Shown here: one piece after another, positions 36,196 to 44,703 of the stretch | How the letters are laid out: each line of letters opens with the position of its first letter | How positions within the stretch are numbered: the stretch's first letter is position 1 | Assembly (NCBI GenBank): GCA_023402175.1 | Contig: JAEXCN010000382.1 | Coordinates: forward strand, 1 to 56,210 | DNA from: Pseudomonadota bacterium | GTDB lineage: Bacteria; Myxococcota_A; Polyangia; Polyangiales; Polyangiaceae | Length of the DNA stretch: 56,210 nt | Direction: 5' to 3' | The notes under the pieces: generated by a model | Told to the model about the DNA's origin: nothing | Seen by the model: only the letters and a program-made list of their open reading frames with translations | Database searches by the model: none | Program-made: the position numbers and the translations under genes

Positions 36196-36867
36196 TCAGC
36201 GCAGCCGCGCGAAGCGGTACCTGAGGGCGCCGTATTCGGGCGCCGTCACGACGTCCTCGAAGCCGTCGATCTCGTACGCGACCGGCTTCGAGAAGATCGG
36301 GCCATCGTAGACGAGCGTGTGGAACTCGCCGTTCTCTCCGCAGGCATCCACGCCCGGCGGGAGATCGCGCAGGAACGCCTCGTCGTACTCGCGCCCGCAG
36401 AATTCGTCGCTGAGGTAACGAGAATCGACACAGACGACCCGCGCACGAAAGCCCGCTTCGAGGACCTCCTTCACGAGCGTCGTACGATCGATCTGCCAGA
36501 GTGGAAGGCACGCCGTCATGCCGGCCGCCGCGCAGACCTTCTCCTCCCAGTCGCGATGGGCCTGGAGGTCGATGTCCCCGAAGATGGCGACCTCGTATCC
36601 GGCTGCGTGTAGCTCCTGCAGCGCTTCGACGAAGACCTGCTGGTAGCTCTTCCAGCTCGCGCCCCGCATCACGACCTCGAGCCCGAGCGACTCCGCTTGC
36701 CGTGCGATGATCGAAGGCGGGAGCGCGTGCGAGCGACTGCGCTCACCCGACTCGTCGAACATCACGAGCAGCGCGCGGACATCGAGCCCCTCTTTCTGTG
36801 CGCGCCAGAGCGCGAGGCATGAGTCCTTGCCACCGCTGAAGGAGCAGACGGCGCGCCCTCGAGTCAT
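36196..36867 (-). CDS. Dph6-like ATP pyrophosphatase (adenine nucleotide alpha hydrolase)
   Basis: 223 residues. The PP-loop SGGKDS (residues 11-16) follows a first beta strand (RAVCSF), typical of N-type ATP pyrophosphatases. The rest matches the diphthine-ammonia-ligase/MJ0570-like family: ALLVMFDESGERSRSHALP, YEVAIFGDIDLQAHRDWEEKVCAAAGM, PLWQIDRTTLVKEVLEAGFRARVVCVDSRYL, and GENGEFHTLVYDGPIF near the end. Bacteria lack diphthamide, so the substrate must differ; an amide-forming or thiolation reaction on a small molecule is possible. Convergent with the operon before it. Confidence 0.9.
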   Translation of the reverse strand: MTRGRAVCSFSGGKDSCLALWRAQKEGLDVRALLVMFDESGERSRSHALPPSIIARQAESLGLEVVMRGASWKSYQQVFVEALQELHAAGYEVAIFGDIDLQAHRDWEEKVCAAAGMTACLPLWQIDRTTLVKEVLEAGFRARVVCVDSRYLSDEFCGREYDEAFLRDLPPGVDACGENGEFHTLVYDGPIFSKPVAYEIDGFEDVVTAPEYGALRYRFARLR

Positions 36868-36926
36868 CCGCGATCCTCACCGCTCATGGGATTCGTGAGG
36901 CGTTCCTGCACTGCGCGATGTCGCCA

Positions 36927-37640
36927 TCAGACGCCGACGAGCGCGCGCATCCACCAGCCGAGCTGCTTCCGCTTCGCGTACGCGGGGAGCTGCGCGAACG
37001 TGCGGCGGGCCTCGACGAGAGCCTGTTTGGCGCTCGCCACGTCGCCTCGCCGGCGACGCACACGCGCGAGGCGGACGAGGGGCTCGAGGATCGAGGTGTT
37101 GTTGCTCGCGGCGAGCTCGAGGGCGCCTTCGGCCTGCTCGAGGCGACCGAGGCGCTCGAGCGCGTCGGCCGCACCGAGGTACGCCTCGCCATATCGGCGG
37201 AACATGCGCTCGTTCTTGCCCGCGGGCACGCTCGACAGCGGCTCGCCTGCGTCGGGATCGATGCCGACCGCTTCGCCGAACGCGCGAAGCGCCCCTTCGG
37301 CATCCCCCGTGCGAAGCAGAGCGAGGCCGCGCAGGTAGAGGAGCTCCTGGTTCTTCGGATCGCGCTCGCGCGCTTCGTCGAGATATCGGAGCGCGCGCTT
37401 GTGGAGACGTAGCTCGAGATAGGCGATCGCGAGGTCTCGCCGTGCGATCACGTTCGCAGGGTTCAGCTGCACCTGACGTCGGAGCCCACCGATGCGCGAC
37501 AGGTTCCGCATGATGACGACCGGATCGGGCAACCACGGACGGAGGGCAAAGAACCCGATCGCGACGAGCGCCACCGCTGGATTTCGTTGCGCGTAAGCCA
37601 GGAAGAACGTCGCCAGGTAGTAGAGCCAATAGTAATTCAT
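36927..37640 (-). CDS. Membrane-anchored TPR protein
   Basis: 237 residues from the ATG at 37640 (a GTG four codons upstream is possible). The N-terminus has a hydrophobic pair of segments (YYWLYYLATFFLAYAQ, then PAVALVAIGFFAL), probably a hairpin or anchor. Residues 60-225 are TPR-like helical pairs (ARRDLAIAYLELRLHKRALRYLDEARERDP, LLYLRGLALLRTGDAEGALRAFGEAVGIDP, AYLGAADALERLGRLEQAEGALELA). No catalytic motif. Probably an assembly or interaction factor. Confidence 0.8.
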   Translation of the reverse strand: MNYYWLYYLATFFLAYAQRNPAVALVAIGFFALRPWLPDPVVIMRNLSRIGGLRRQVQLNPANVIARRDLAIAYLELRLHKRALRYLDEARERDPKNQELLYLRGLALLRTGDAEGALRAFGEAVGIDPDAGEPLSSVPAGKNERMFRRYGEAYLGAADALERLGRLEQAEGALELAASNNTSILEPLVRLARVRRRRGDVASAKQALVEARRTFAQLPAYAKRKQLGWWMRALVGV

Positions 37641-37734
37641 GGCGAGCGGCACGCCGCTATAGCACGCGGCCTCGGGCGTGCACGCTCATACCCATACGCT
37701 CGGACAAGCCTGAATCCTCCCTTCCAGCCTCATC

Positions 37735-37774
37735 ACTCCAGAGAGAGAGAGCGAGTGATGCGCGGCTCTGGAGT
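37735..37774 (-). terminator. Hairpin downstream of the NTF2-like gene
   Basis: A 9-bp inverted repeat (ACTCCAGAG/CTCTGGAGT) encloses a loop with a short GA repeat, nine bases downstream of the NTF2-like stop on the minus strand. An alternative CACTC/GAGTG pairing overlaps it. Terminator role is probable but no T-tract is seen. Confidence 0.4.
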
Positions 37775-37782
37775 ACGTGCTG

Positions 37783-38139
37783 TCAGATGGGCGTCTGTTG
37801 ATGCTGCACCAAACGCCAGCCGTCCGCAGCGCGCCGGTACGTCGACGTACAATACGCCTCGTACGGCGGCGCGCCGGGACGCACGCCGCGAGCGCGATAC
37901 GCGAGGACGCTCAACTCCGGCGCCGGATGCGCGAGATGACGATCGGTCATCGCCACCGACAACCAGCGCGGCGCGCCTTTCAACCCTTCGACGATCGCGG
38001 CGCCTGCGAGAATGCCGGCCGGCGCGGGAAAGGCCATCACGCAGCTCGCGTCGAGCGAGTGCTCGTAGTGCGGGAGCCCGCCCGTCCAGAATTGCTCTTC
38101 CATCGACCAGAGCTCGTCATCGTTCGTCGTCATCGGCAT
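37783..38139 (-). CDS. NTF2/SnoaL-like small protein
   Basis: 118 residues, ATG at 38139. Motif pattern of the DUF4440/NTF2-like cone fold: an N-terminal helix (DELWSMEEQFW), the strand YEHSLDASCVMAF, PRWLSVAMTDRHLAHPAPELSVLAYRARGV, and a last pair of strands YEAYCTSTYRRAADGWRLVQHQQTPI. Such proteins bind small hydrophobic ligands or act as isomerase-like enzymes, but most are of unknown function. No signal peptide. Confidence 0.82.
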   Translation of the reverse strand: MPMTTNDDELWSMEEQFWTGGLPHYEHSLDASCVMAFPAPAGILAGAAIVEGLKGAPRWLSVAMTDRHLAHPAPELSVLAYRARGVRPGAPPYEAYCTSTYRRAADGWRLVQHQQTPI

Positions 38140-38230
38140 ACCTCGAGATGTTGCGCCTCATGTTGCGCCTCGGAGCTTGCAGCCGCCCGCGCTCCTCGGC
38201 TGAGCGCGGGGTCACACGCCTGCTCCGAGA

Positions 38231-38503
38231 TCACCCGCCGGACAGCGCCTGCAAGATGAACACGCGCGCGTCCGGCGCGACCGCATCGCCGAGACGCTCG
38301 CGATCGTAAATCGGCTCTTCGCCGACGAAGATGTTCACGTGGCGCCGCAGCCTTCCCGTCTCGTCCGTGATGTACGAGGCGAAGCCGGGATGACGTCGTT
38401 CGAGCGCGTCGATCACTTCGCGCACGGTCGTGCCGGGCACCTCTCCCTCCTCGAGCGCCGGGAAGAACCGCTGCAGGTGTCGTGTGAACGCGACGTGCGG
38501 CAT
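38231..38503 (-). CDS. MoaD/ThiS-like ubiquitin-fold protein
   Basis: 90 residues from the ATG at 38503, with GAGG about eight bases upstream; the longer frame to 38569 overlaps the BNR gene and is rejected. It has the beta-grasp order of MoaD/ThiS (VAFTRHLQRFFP, VREVIDALERRHPGF, HVNIFVGEEPIY, DARVFILQALSGG) and ends in the diglycine that is adenylated in sulfur-carrier proteins. Its start lies 11 bases after the end of the BNR-repeat gene, in the same direction. This pairing recurs in bacteria, but the carrier's target pathway is unknown; no MoaE, ThiF or cysteine-synthase gene is adjacent. Confidence 0.88.
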   Translation of the reverse strand: MPHVAFTRHLQRFFPALEEGEVPGTTVREVIDALERRHPGFASYITDETGRLRRHVNIFVGEEPIYDRERLGDAVAPDARVFILQALSGG

Positions 38504-38514
38504 GATCTGCTGCC

Positions 38515-39696
38515 TCAGGCGAAGCGAACGGAGTGGACCGGCGGGAAGTTGGTGCCGATGCACCGCCACGTCTCACCGCGGTCCTCCGAGACGTAGACGT
38601 TGCCGGTCGTCGTCCCGAAGCACACGCGATCGTCGCGGGCATCGAGCGCGTGGCGGTAGACGACGTCGTAGGCGTGCTCCTGCGGGAGTCCCTCGCGGAA
38701 CGCTTGCCAGCTCGCGCCGCCGTCCTCGGTGCGCGCGACGAACAGCCCGCCGCCGACGGCCATGCGCTGATCGTCGCCGACAGCGGGGACGACCCACGCC
38801 GTACGGCCATCCCGGTCGTCGGCCGCGATCGGGAACCCGAAGTGCACCGCGACGTCGGGACGGCTGACGCCCTTCCACGTCTGCCCGCAGTCCTCGCTCG
38901 TGAAGACACCGGTGTGATTCTGCTGCCAGAGACGATCCGGCGTCCCCGGGCATTGCGTCACGAAGTGCGGATCGTGCCCCCACGCCGCTTCGGGGTTCGG
39001 GAGGTAGTCGTTGAGCATCCCGCGATTCCTGCCCTGCCAGGTCTTGCCGCCATCACGCGTCTCGATGACGCCCGCGGACGAGACGGCGACGATGATGCGA
39101 TCGGGATCGCGCGGGTCCACGATGATGGAGTGGATGCCGGGCACGAACTCGCCATATCCGATCGCCGCCGGCGTGCCTCCCCACTCGTTGCGGCTCGTCG
39201 CTTCGCCCGCAAACAGATCACCGCCGCGGCTCTCGTGATTCCAGAGCGGTCGATTGAGCTCCCACGTGTCACCGCCGTCGCGGCTCGTGAACAGACCGCC
39301 CGGGAGCGTGCCGGCGTGGATGGTGCCCGCCTGACCGCGCCCGCCGAACGCAAGCACCCAGACCTTCAGCAAGGCAGCGTCCTTGTACTTCGTGGGCCGA
39401 GGCGTCGACGGATCCTGATCCGGCGTCGGCAGGTGCTGCTCGACGAAGCGTGCGCCCTTCGGGTACGCGAGCTGCGAGAGGTTCTCCCAAGTCGCGCCCT
39501 CGTCCTTCGAGCGCGAGAGCTTCGGCCCCCAATGCGCGTGATCCATCGCGGCCCAGATCGTCCCGTCGCGCGGGTCGCGCGCGGCGTAGCTGATCGACAT
39601 GCCCGCGTGCGCGATCGGACGCGGTGTCCAGCGCCCCGCCTTGCGGTCGAGGATGAGAGTGCCCTTGCGTGTGCCGAGGATGATCTGGTCGCTCAT
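38515..39696 (-). CDS. BNR/Asp-box beta-propeller protein (sialidase-like fold)
   Basis: 393 residues from the ATG at 39696 (MSDQIILGTRKG); a GTG at 39705 is less likely. At least six Asp-box motifs are present (SKDEGATW, SRDGGDTW, TRDGGKTW, SEDCGQTW, TEDGGASW, SEDRGETW), giving a six-bladed propeller of the WD40/YVTN/BNR type. Catalytic sialidase residues are not obvious, so a glycosyl hydrolase name should not be taken as activity. No signal peptide; cytoplasmic. Co-transcribed with the downstream MoaD-like gene. Confidence 0.88.
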   Translation of the reverse strand: MSDQIILGTRKGTLILDRKAGRWTPRPIAHAGMSISYAARDPRDGTIWAAMDHAHWGPKLSRSKDEGATWENLSQLAYPKGARFVEQHLPTPDQDPSTPRPTKYKDAALLKVWVLAFGGRGQAGTIHAGTLPGGLFTSRDGGDTWELNRPLWNHESRGGDLFAGEATSRNEWGGTPAAIGYGEFVPGIHSIIVDPRDPDRIIVAVSSAGVIETRDGGKTWQGRNRGMLNDYLPNPEAAWGHDPHFVTQCPGTPDRLWQQNHTGVFTSEDCGQTWKGVSRPDVAVHFGFPIAADDRDGRTAWVVPAVGDDQRMAVGGGLFVARTEDGGASWQAFREGLPQEHAYDVVYRHALDARDDRVCFGTTTGNVYVSEDRGETWRCIGTNFPPVHSVRFA

Positions 39697-39939
39697 GGCG
39701 TTCACGGCCGACGAAGCTACCCCATGCCGAGCGCGATGAACACGGACGACGGCCCAGGCGCCTAGGTCGGACCCTGGCCGGCGAGTCTCGCGCCCGAACG
39801 CGCGCGGATCGAGGTCGCCGAGCAGTCGCTCACCAGCGGAGTCAGGATCGTGACTGCCGCGGGCATGTCATCACGTAACCACGCGCTCGATAGCTCGGCA
39901 TTTCTTGCCGCAATTGGCCATCGGTCCAGCTTGTCCTGT

Positions 39940-40092
39940 CTACTTCTCGCAGCCACCGTCCGCCCACCGTCCGCCGCGATCGAAGCACCTATCGATCCGA
40001 ACTTCGGACACACACCAGCGAACGGTCGCCAGCGCTCCAACGGCGAGCAGGACAACGAGCGTGACTCCGCACTTTCGCCGCGTGGTCTCCAT
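39940..40092 (-). CDS. Very small membrane protein with CxxxGGxW motif
   Basis: A 50-residue frame (METTRRKCGVTLVVLLAVGA start) with a basic N-terminus, one transmembrane helix (about residues 9-24), then RIDRCFDRGGRWADGGCEK and a TAG stop. The extracytoplasmic C-x3-GG-x-W-x4-C pattern is seen in many small proteobacterial inner-membrane proteins, which supports it as a real gene. No Shine-Dalgarno is obvious. It lies 78 bases downstream of another small membrane protein gene in the same direction, within a low-GC islet. Confidence 0.55.
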   Translation of the reverse strand: METTRRKCGVTLVVLLAVGALATVRWCVSEVRIDRCFDRGGRWADGGCEK

Positions 40093-40170
40093 TATCGCAG
40101 TTAGCTAATACTGGGGATGAAGACCATCCGGACGAAGTGGCCAACGCCTGTCATGGCAAGCTCGCCGAGA

Positions 40171-40557
40171 TCATTTTAGACAGTAGAGCTCGGCCCCGCG
40201 ATCTGTAAAAACCGTATCTGCCCAAGGAGTCACGCAGTTGCTTTGAGCGACCACTACGGGCCGCTCGGCAAGCCACCGCTCGTACCCTGGGCTCGGCCGG
40301 CCGCCAAAGCCGCCGGCTACGAGCACGAAATGATGCCCGTTGCTGGCATACACGACATCACGTTGTTCCCCCTCAGAGTACAGGTCATCGATACTTTCTG
40401 GGTATCGGCCGTCGTCGCCGCGGCTGCCCTCCACCCGCTTCGCCAGCCTCTGAACAATTATCGATTTATTGATCTGAGCGGCAATCGATAGACCCGCGCA
40501 CACGACCGCGCCGACGCCTAGCAGCACAATCACCCCCACCATTGAGCGCCGAAACAT
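40171..40557 (-). CDS. Small single-pass membrane protein, pseudopilin-like text
   Basis: 128 residues, ATG at 40557. A hydrophobic N-terminal helix (VGVIVLLGVGAVVCAGLSIAA) is followed by a soluble domain. The stretch GDDGRYPESIDDLYSEGEQRDVVYAS resembles the C-terminal region of type II secretion pseudopilins (RYPxSLDDL). No prepilin peptidase site is evident. Codon use differs from neighbours, with ATA, CTA, AAA and AAT codons, suggesting recent transfer. Function unknown. Confidence 0.62.
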   Translation of the reverse strand: MFRRSMVGVIVLLGVGAVVCAGLSIAAQINKSIIVQRLAKRVEGSRGDDGRYPESIDDLYSEGEQRDVVYASNGHHFVLVAGGFGGRPSPGYERWLAERPVVVAQSNCVTPWADTVFTDRGAELYCLK

Positions 40558-40825
40558 TGTCTGGTGCAGTCCTGAAAGGGTCGTGAGGGAACCTGATGGA
40601 AGTCATTTGTGAACAGGTTTCACGGCATAGTCTCGCCCATCCCAACATATCCAACGATGCAGTTGTCGTTACATTCCTTGCCGAACGCGAGGCCGCCGCG
40701 GTCCCGCTCGAGACGGCGCCGGTCGTAGCCGAGGATCTTCGTTACGCGGTGAACGACGCGCCGCCGTCCGTGCTCGTCAAAGATCCGGGCTCCGAGCCGT
40801 ACGAGATCCGCTGTGACGGCGGACG

Positions 40826-41656
40826 CTACTTCTTGAGCTTCTGCGCCATTTGTTCGCCGAGCGCGGCAGCGCGCGTCGTCGCGGATTCGACCGCGTCGAT
40901 CAACGTGCGACGGAGGCCGCCGGATTCGAGCGTGTGCAGGCCGGCGATCGCCGTCCCGCCGGGGCTCGTCACCATGTCCTTCAAGCGCCCGGGATGCTCG
41001 CCGGTCTCGAGGAGCAGCTTGGCCGAGCCGTAGACCGTCTGCGCCGCGAGCAAGAGCGCCGTATCGCGATGCAGGCCGACCTTCACACCGCCGTCCGCGA
41101 GCGCTTCGATCATCAACATCACGTATGCCGGGCCGCTGCCCGACAGGCCGGTGACCGCGTCGAGGAGCGACTCGTCGAGCGTGACGACGCGTCCGACGGC
41201 GGCGAACAGCTCGTTGGCGATCTCGAGATCGCTCGACGTCGCGTGCGTTCCCGGCGAAATCGCCGTCGCGCCTGCGTCGACCGTCGCGGGGGTGTTCGGC
41301 ATCGTCCGCACGACGCGCGCGCCATCCGGCAGGCGAGCTTCCATCGCGGCGACGGGGACGCCCGCTGCAACCGAGACGATGAGCTGGTCTGGCCGGATCT
41401 CTCCGCCGATCGCGGCGAGGACCTTGTCGATGACCTGCGGCTTCACCGAGAGGACGACGACGTCCGCATCGCGCACGAGCTCGTGGTTGTCGGTCGTCGT
41501 GCGCACGCCGTGTTTCTCGCGAAGCGTCTGAAGGCGGTCGTCCTTGACGTCGCTGACGATGATCTTCTGCGGCGGGACGACCTTCGAGTGGAGCAATCCC
41601 TTGACGAGCGCGGCAGCCATGTTCCCGCCGCCGATGAAACCGAGTGTCTTCTCCAT
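40826..41656 (-). CDS. proC: Pyrroline-5-carboxylate reductase
   Basis: 276 residues from the ATG at 41656, with GGAGAA five bases upstream. It catalyses the final NADPH-dependent step of proline synthesis. Motifs: the Rossmann start TLGFIGGGNMAAALVKGL, VVVLSVKPQVIDKVL, VSVAAGVP, RTMPNTPATVDAGATAIS, and the C-terminal dimerisation signature SGSGPAYVMLMIEALADGGVKVGL...SPGGTAIAGLHTLESGGLRRTLIDAV. Length is normal. It follows the TerB-like gene by 29 bases in the same direction, a likely operon. Confidence 0.96.
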   Translation of the reverse strand: MEKTLGFIGGGNMAAALVKGLLHSKVVPPQKIIVSDVKDDRLQTLREKHGVRTTTDNHELVRDADVVVLSVKPQVIDKVLAAIGGEIRPDQLIVSVAAGVPVAAMEARLPDGARVVRTMPNTPATVDAGATAISPGTHATSSDLEIANELFAAVGRVVTLDESLLDAVTGLSGSGPAYVMLMIEALADGGVKVGLHRDTALLLAAQTVYGSAKLLLETGEHPGRLKDMVTSPGGTAIAGLHTLESGGLRRTLIDAVESATTRAAALGEQMAQKLKK

Positions 41657-41685
41657 CACGTTCTCCGATCGTCCTTCATTCGCAA

Positions 41686-42810
41686 TCAGTCCGCGCCCAT
41701 CGGGAACGCCGCGGGCGCGAGCACCTCGTTGATCCATTCGTCGACGGCGTGACGCGGCTTGATCCCTTCCTCGCCGAGGTCCTGCGCGACGCGATCGTGC
41801 CGCGCACGCAGCAGCGCGCGCCGCGCCATGGAGGGATCCTCGTAGAGCGCCGCCGCCCACGCGATCCCGAGAACCATCATCTTGTCCTCCGGCGAGAGCT
41901 GCGTGTACCGGCGCGCGAGCGTCACCTTCGCGCCGTGGCCCACCTGCGCCATGACCTCGTCGCGGTAGCGCTTCGGGATCATGAACATACCCGCCTTCGC
42001 GGCGAGCGTGACGCCATGCCCGGGCATGCGGTCGGAGAGGACGAAGCGGATCGCATCGACGACGGCCTGCCCGCTGTTCCTCCGTGCTTCGACCTTCTGC
42101 ACGACGTCGTTGCGAAGGACCTCGAGGTCCATCGCAGCGAAGTTCAGCTTGTTCGCGACGACGCGGATCACGTGCTCCTCGCGCGGGTCGAGCGAATCCC
42201 ATGCCGCTGCCAGCCACGCTCCGCGGAGGAGCGCCTTCGCGTATCCGGGATCGACGTCGCCGTAGACGTCGAGCTGCTCGACCGGGATCGGCGCTTCGAC
42301 GTAGAGCGGCTGCGCGTCCTCGTCGGGCAGCCCGAGCGACGCGACGAAGCTCGCGATCATGCGGAGCTCCTCGGTGTCGAGCGGACCGTCGGCCGCGTAG
42401 ACCGCGCGGAGCACCCGCGCTGCGAGCGTACCGAGGCGCTTCACGCGCAGCACGTCCTTGTCGCTCGGCTTCGACGAGAACAGCGAGCGAAGCCCTCGCG
42501 CGCCGACCTCGAGCGTCACCTTCTCGCGGAGGACGTCGCTCATCGGCAGCCACGCGGGCGGTGAGATCGGCGCTGCCGCGCGCGCCATCTCGACGAGCCA
42601 GTGGTCGAGCTCGTTCGACATCGTGTTCAGTCGATGGCCCACGAGGATCGCCTGGTAGGCCTCACCGCGACGGCGCCCGAGCCCTTCGAGCGCGCTCGGG
42701 CCTCCACCGGTCGACAGGCCGAAGATCGCGTCCTCGGACAGAGCACCGATGAGCCTTCCGAGGGCCGCTGTCTTCGGGTCGACCATCGGAGCGTAGGCGT
42801 CGAACGTCAT
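41686..42810 (-). CDS. TerB-like domain protein
   Basis: 374 residues, ATG at 42810. The central region (about residues 130-235) shows TerB/tellurite-resistance-like all-helical pattern (RVLRAVYAADGPLDTEELRMIASFVASLGLP, AKALLRGAWLAAAWDSLDPREEHVIRVVANKLNF). N- and C-terminal parts are helical without known motifs. No signal peptide. TerB-like proteins often act in metal or membrane stress signalling, but a specific role is not supported here. Divergent from the Cys-rich lipoprotein gene. Confidence 0.68.
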   Translation of the reverse strand: MTFDAYAPMVDPKTAALGRLIGALSEDAIFGLSTGGGPSALEGLGRRRGEAYQAILVGHRLNTMSNELDHWLVEMARAAAPISPPAWLPMSDVLREKVTLEVGARGLRSLFSSKPSDKDVLRVKRLGTLAARVLRAVYAADGPLDTEELRMIASFVASLGLPDEDAQPLYVEAPIPVEQLDVYGDVDPGYAKALLRGAWLAAAWDSLDPREEHVIRVVANKLNFAAMDLEVLRNDVVQKVEARRNSGQAVVDAIRFVLSDRMPGHGVTLAAKAGMFMIPKRYRDEVMAQVGHGAKVTLARRYTQLSPEDKMMVLGIAWAAALYEDPSMARRALLRARHDRVAQDLGEEGIKPRHAVDEWINEVLAPAAFPMGAD

Positions 42811-42902
42811 GGCGGAAAACTAGCCGACCTTCGATAGCCTGTGGGGTGGATCGAGCGCCGAGAACTTGGCCCGGTGGCGCGGGCGTCCCCTACGGTCGCC
42901 CC

Positions 42903-43460
42903 ATGCGCGTGCGCGGCTCCGCGGCTCTTCCTCTGATCTCCGGTCTGTTCGCCGTCGGGGTCGTCGCGGTCGTCTCGATGGTCTCGCTGGGATGCGTGGA
43001 CTTGACCCAGGGGACGGGCGACGGGCTCGACGCTGGCGCCGCCGCGACGGACGCGGGCAGCGCTGGCGAAGGCGGCATCGTCGGCGGCGGATGTGGAACC
43101 GAGCAGACGTCCGGCATCGAGCTCTGCGTCGCCACCTCGATGTGCCCGAGCGTCGTCGTCGACATAGAGGCGATGCCGAGCTGCGGTTTCCGTGTGCGCG
43201 GAGGCGCTGTCGATCTCGTCTGCGCGTGCGGAGGGGCCATCTGCCCTGTCGGCGTCTTCTCGACGTGCGCGGAGGCCTCCCAGCTCCTCGCGAGCCAGAC
43301 CCAGCAAGGCGTCTGTGTCCAGGTCGCGGAAGGGCGCTGCACCGAGCCGAGCACGTCGTCGTCGAGCTCGTCGAGCGGCAGCAATGGCGCGTGCGACCGC
43401 GATTGCATGAAAGAGTGCGGCGGCGGCGCGGGCTGCGCTTCCGTGTGCAACTGCGATTGA
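42903..43460 (+). CDS. Cys-rich lipoprotein
   Basis: 185 residues from the ATG at 42903; the longer frame from 42846 is a different reading frame. The signal peptide ends at a probable lipobox (SMVSLGC). After an Asp/Ala/Gly spacer there are about 15 Cys in paired patterns (GGCGTEQTSGIELCVATSMC, VCACGGAICPVG, CDRDCMKECGGGAGCASVC), suggesting a disulfide-stabilised extracytoplasmic domain. A Ser homopolymer (about residues 152-160) precedes the C-terminal Cys cluster. Function unknown. Confidence 0.75.
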   Translation: MRVRGSAALPLISGLFAVGVVAVVSMVSLGCVDLTQGTGDGLDAGAAATDAGSAGEGGIVGGGCGTEQTSGIELCVATSMCPSVVVDIEAMPSCGFRVRGGAVDLVCACGGAICPVGVFSTCAEASQLLASQTQQGVCVQVAEGRCTEPSTSSSSSSSGSNGACDRDCMKECGGGAGCASVCNCD

Positions 43461-43535
43461 GCCGCGCGCGGCCGCCTTTTTCGCGCGGACCGCAATGCGG
43501 TCGCAGGAAATCGATCGTTGTGAGATCCTAGAGCC

Positions 43536-44627
43536 GTGATCGACCGCGCCGCGCTCGCCGCCGTCATCGACGAGGAAGCGCGGCTTCGAGCACAGCAGGT
43601 CCAGGCCGACTCGGCGCCCGGCCTCACGCCCGCCGAGCGCCTTGCGCGCCAGCTCCAGAAGAGCCCGCTCCCGCCGACCGAACGCCTCGCGATCGTCCTC
43701 GAAGAGATGTTCTGGGCATCGCTCCTCGAGGAAGAAGGGCGCCCCTGCCATCCGCGTCTCCTCTACAGGCTGGGCGACGAGACCTCGTCGTCAGGTCACT
43801 GGTTCGAAGAGCCCGTGCCGCTCCATCGCGAGACGCTCCGAAAGCTCGCCCCGACGCAAGGCCGCCATGGCTTTCTCGCATGGACCGTCGGCGCGCGTGG
43901 CCCGGTGATCACCGGTGTCGAGACGAAACCTGGTGATGCCTTCATCCTGTCGGCGCCCGCGCCGGGAGCGCTCGACGCCATCTGGTCTCGCTGGCGCGTC
44001 CTCACGATGCGCAGCGGCGAGATCCGACGCCTCTCGACGTGTGCGCTCCCGGACGCGACGAAGGTCTTCGACGTCGTGAAGGACGCCATCGGCGGGATGC
44101 CGAACGTGCTCGTCAGCACGCTGCTCACGATCGCGGAGGACGGCCATGGCGGATCGCTCTGGCTCGTGTCCGAGTCGAGCCGCAATCCGGCGCCGAAAAC
44201 GATCGCCGGCGTTCGCATGGGGCACGTCCTCAAGCCGGGGCCGTCGCCGCTCGAACGCTTCGCGGACGAAGCCGAGCGCCAGCGATGGATCGCGTCGGTC
44301 GCTCACCTCGCGTCCGTCGACGGCGCGGTGGTTCTCGACGCAGGCGCACGCATCCTCGGCTTCTCTGCATTCGTCGAGACGGGCGCGCCGGTGCCGCTCA
44401 TCGAGCTCTTGTCGAGCGGTGGAACACGGCGCATCTCGTCGCCCGACACGGGCGGCGGTCGTCATCGCGCCGCCGCAGAGTTCTGCCGTCGCGTCGCTCC
44501 GGGTGCCGCGCTGGTCGTCTCGTCGGACGGCCGGATCTCGGTGTTCGCAGCGCGGAGGCGCGATCAGCCCCCGCTCTTCTCCGAAGTGATCTCGCTCGGG
44601 ATGAACGCCGTCTCAGACGCGCTCTGA
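43536..44627 (+). CDS. DisA_N-type putative diadenylate cyclase
   Basis: 363 residues, GTG start at 43536. The C-terminal part (about residues 245-345) carries the two signature motifs of DAC (DisA_N) domains that make c-di-AMP from two ATP: DGA (Asp262-Gly263-Ala264, in VDGAVVLDAGARILGF) and RHR (Arg309-His310-Arg311, in GGGRHRAAAEFC), followed by ALVVSSDGRISVFA as in DisA. Residues about 100-230 may be a sensor-like domain of the kind found with DAC domains (WTVGARGPVITGVETKPGD). No transmembrane helix. If active it would be a c-di-AMP synthase; the sensed ligand is unknown. The gene ends at a strong shared terminator. Confidence 0.78.
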   Translation: MIDRAALAAVIDEEARLRAQQVQADSAPGLTPAERLARQLQKSPLPPTERLAIVLEEMFWASLLEEEGRPCHPRLLYRLGDETSSSGHWFEEPVPLHRETLRKLAPTQGRHGFLAWTVGARGPVITGVETKPGDAFILSAPAPGALDAIWSRWRVLTMRSGEIRRLSTCALPDATKVFDVVKDAIGGMPNVLVSTLLTIAEDGHGGSLWLVSESSRNPAPKTIAGVRMGHVLKPGPSPLERFADEAERQRWIASVAHLASVDGAVVLDAGARILGFSAFVETGAPVPLIELLSSGGTRRISSPDTGGGRHRAAAEFCRRVAPGAALVVSSDGRISVFAARRRDQPPLFSEVISLGMNAVSDAL

Positions 44628-44640
44628 TCGCCGACGAAAC

Positions 44641-44676
44641 GAAGGCCGGACGTGCAGAATGCACGCACCGGCCTTC
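44641..44676. terminator. Strong bidirectional terminator hairpin
   Basis: GAAGGCCGG (44641-44649) pairs perfectly with CCGGCCTTC (44668-44676). Inside, CGTGCA pairs with TGCACG around a GAA loop, giving about 15 bp of stem with one small internal loop. It lies 13 bases after the DAC gene and 27 bases beyond the end of the convergent repeat-protein gene. Confidence 0.75.
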
Positions 44677-44703
44677 TTACACACTGCTCAGACTATCCGA
44701 CGA

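Noticed and set aside
40596..41033. Plus-strand frame with a protein-like middle part (AVNDAPPSVLVKDPGSEPYE)
   Set aside because: It has no family match and runs 200 bases antisense into proC. A decayed gene fragment at about 40,680-40,830 is possible, but the evidence is too thin to annotate.
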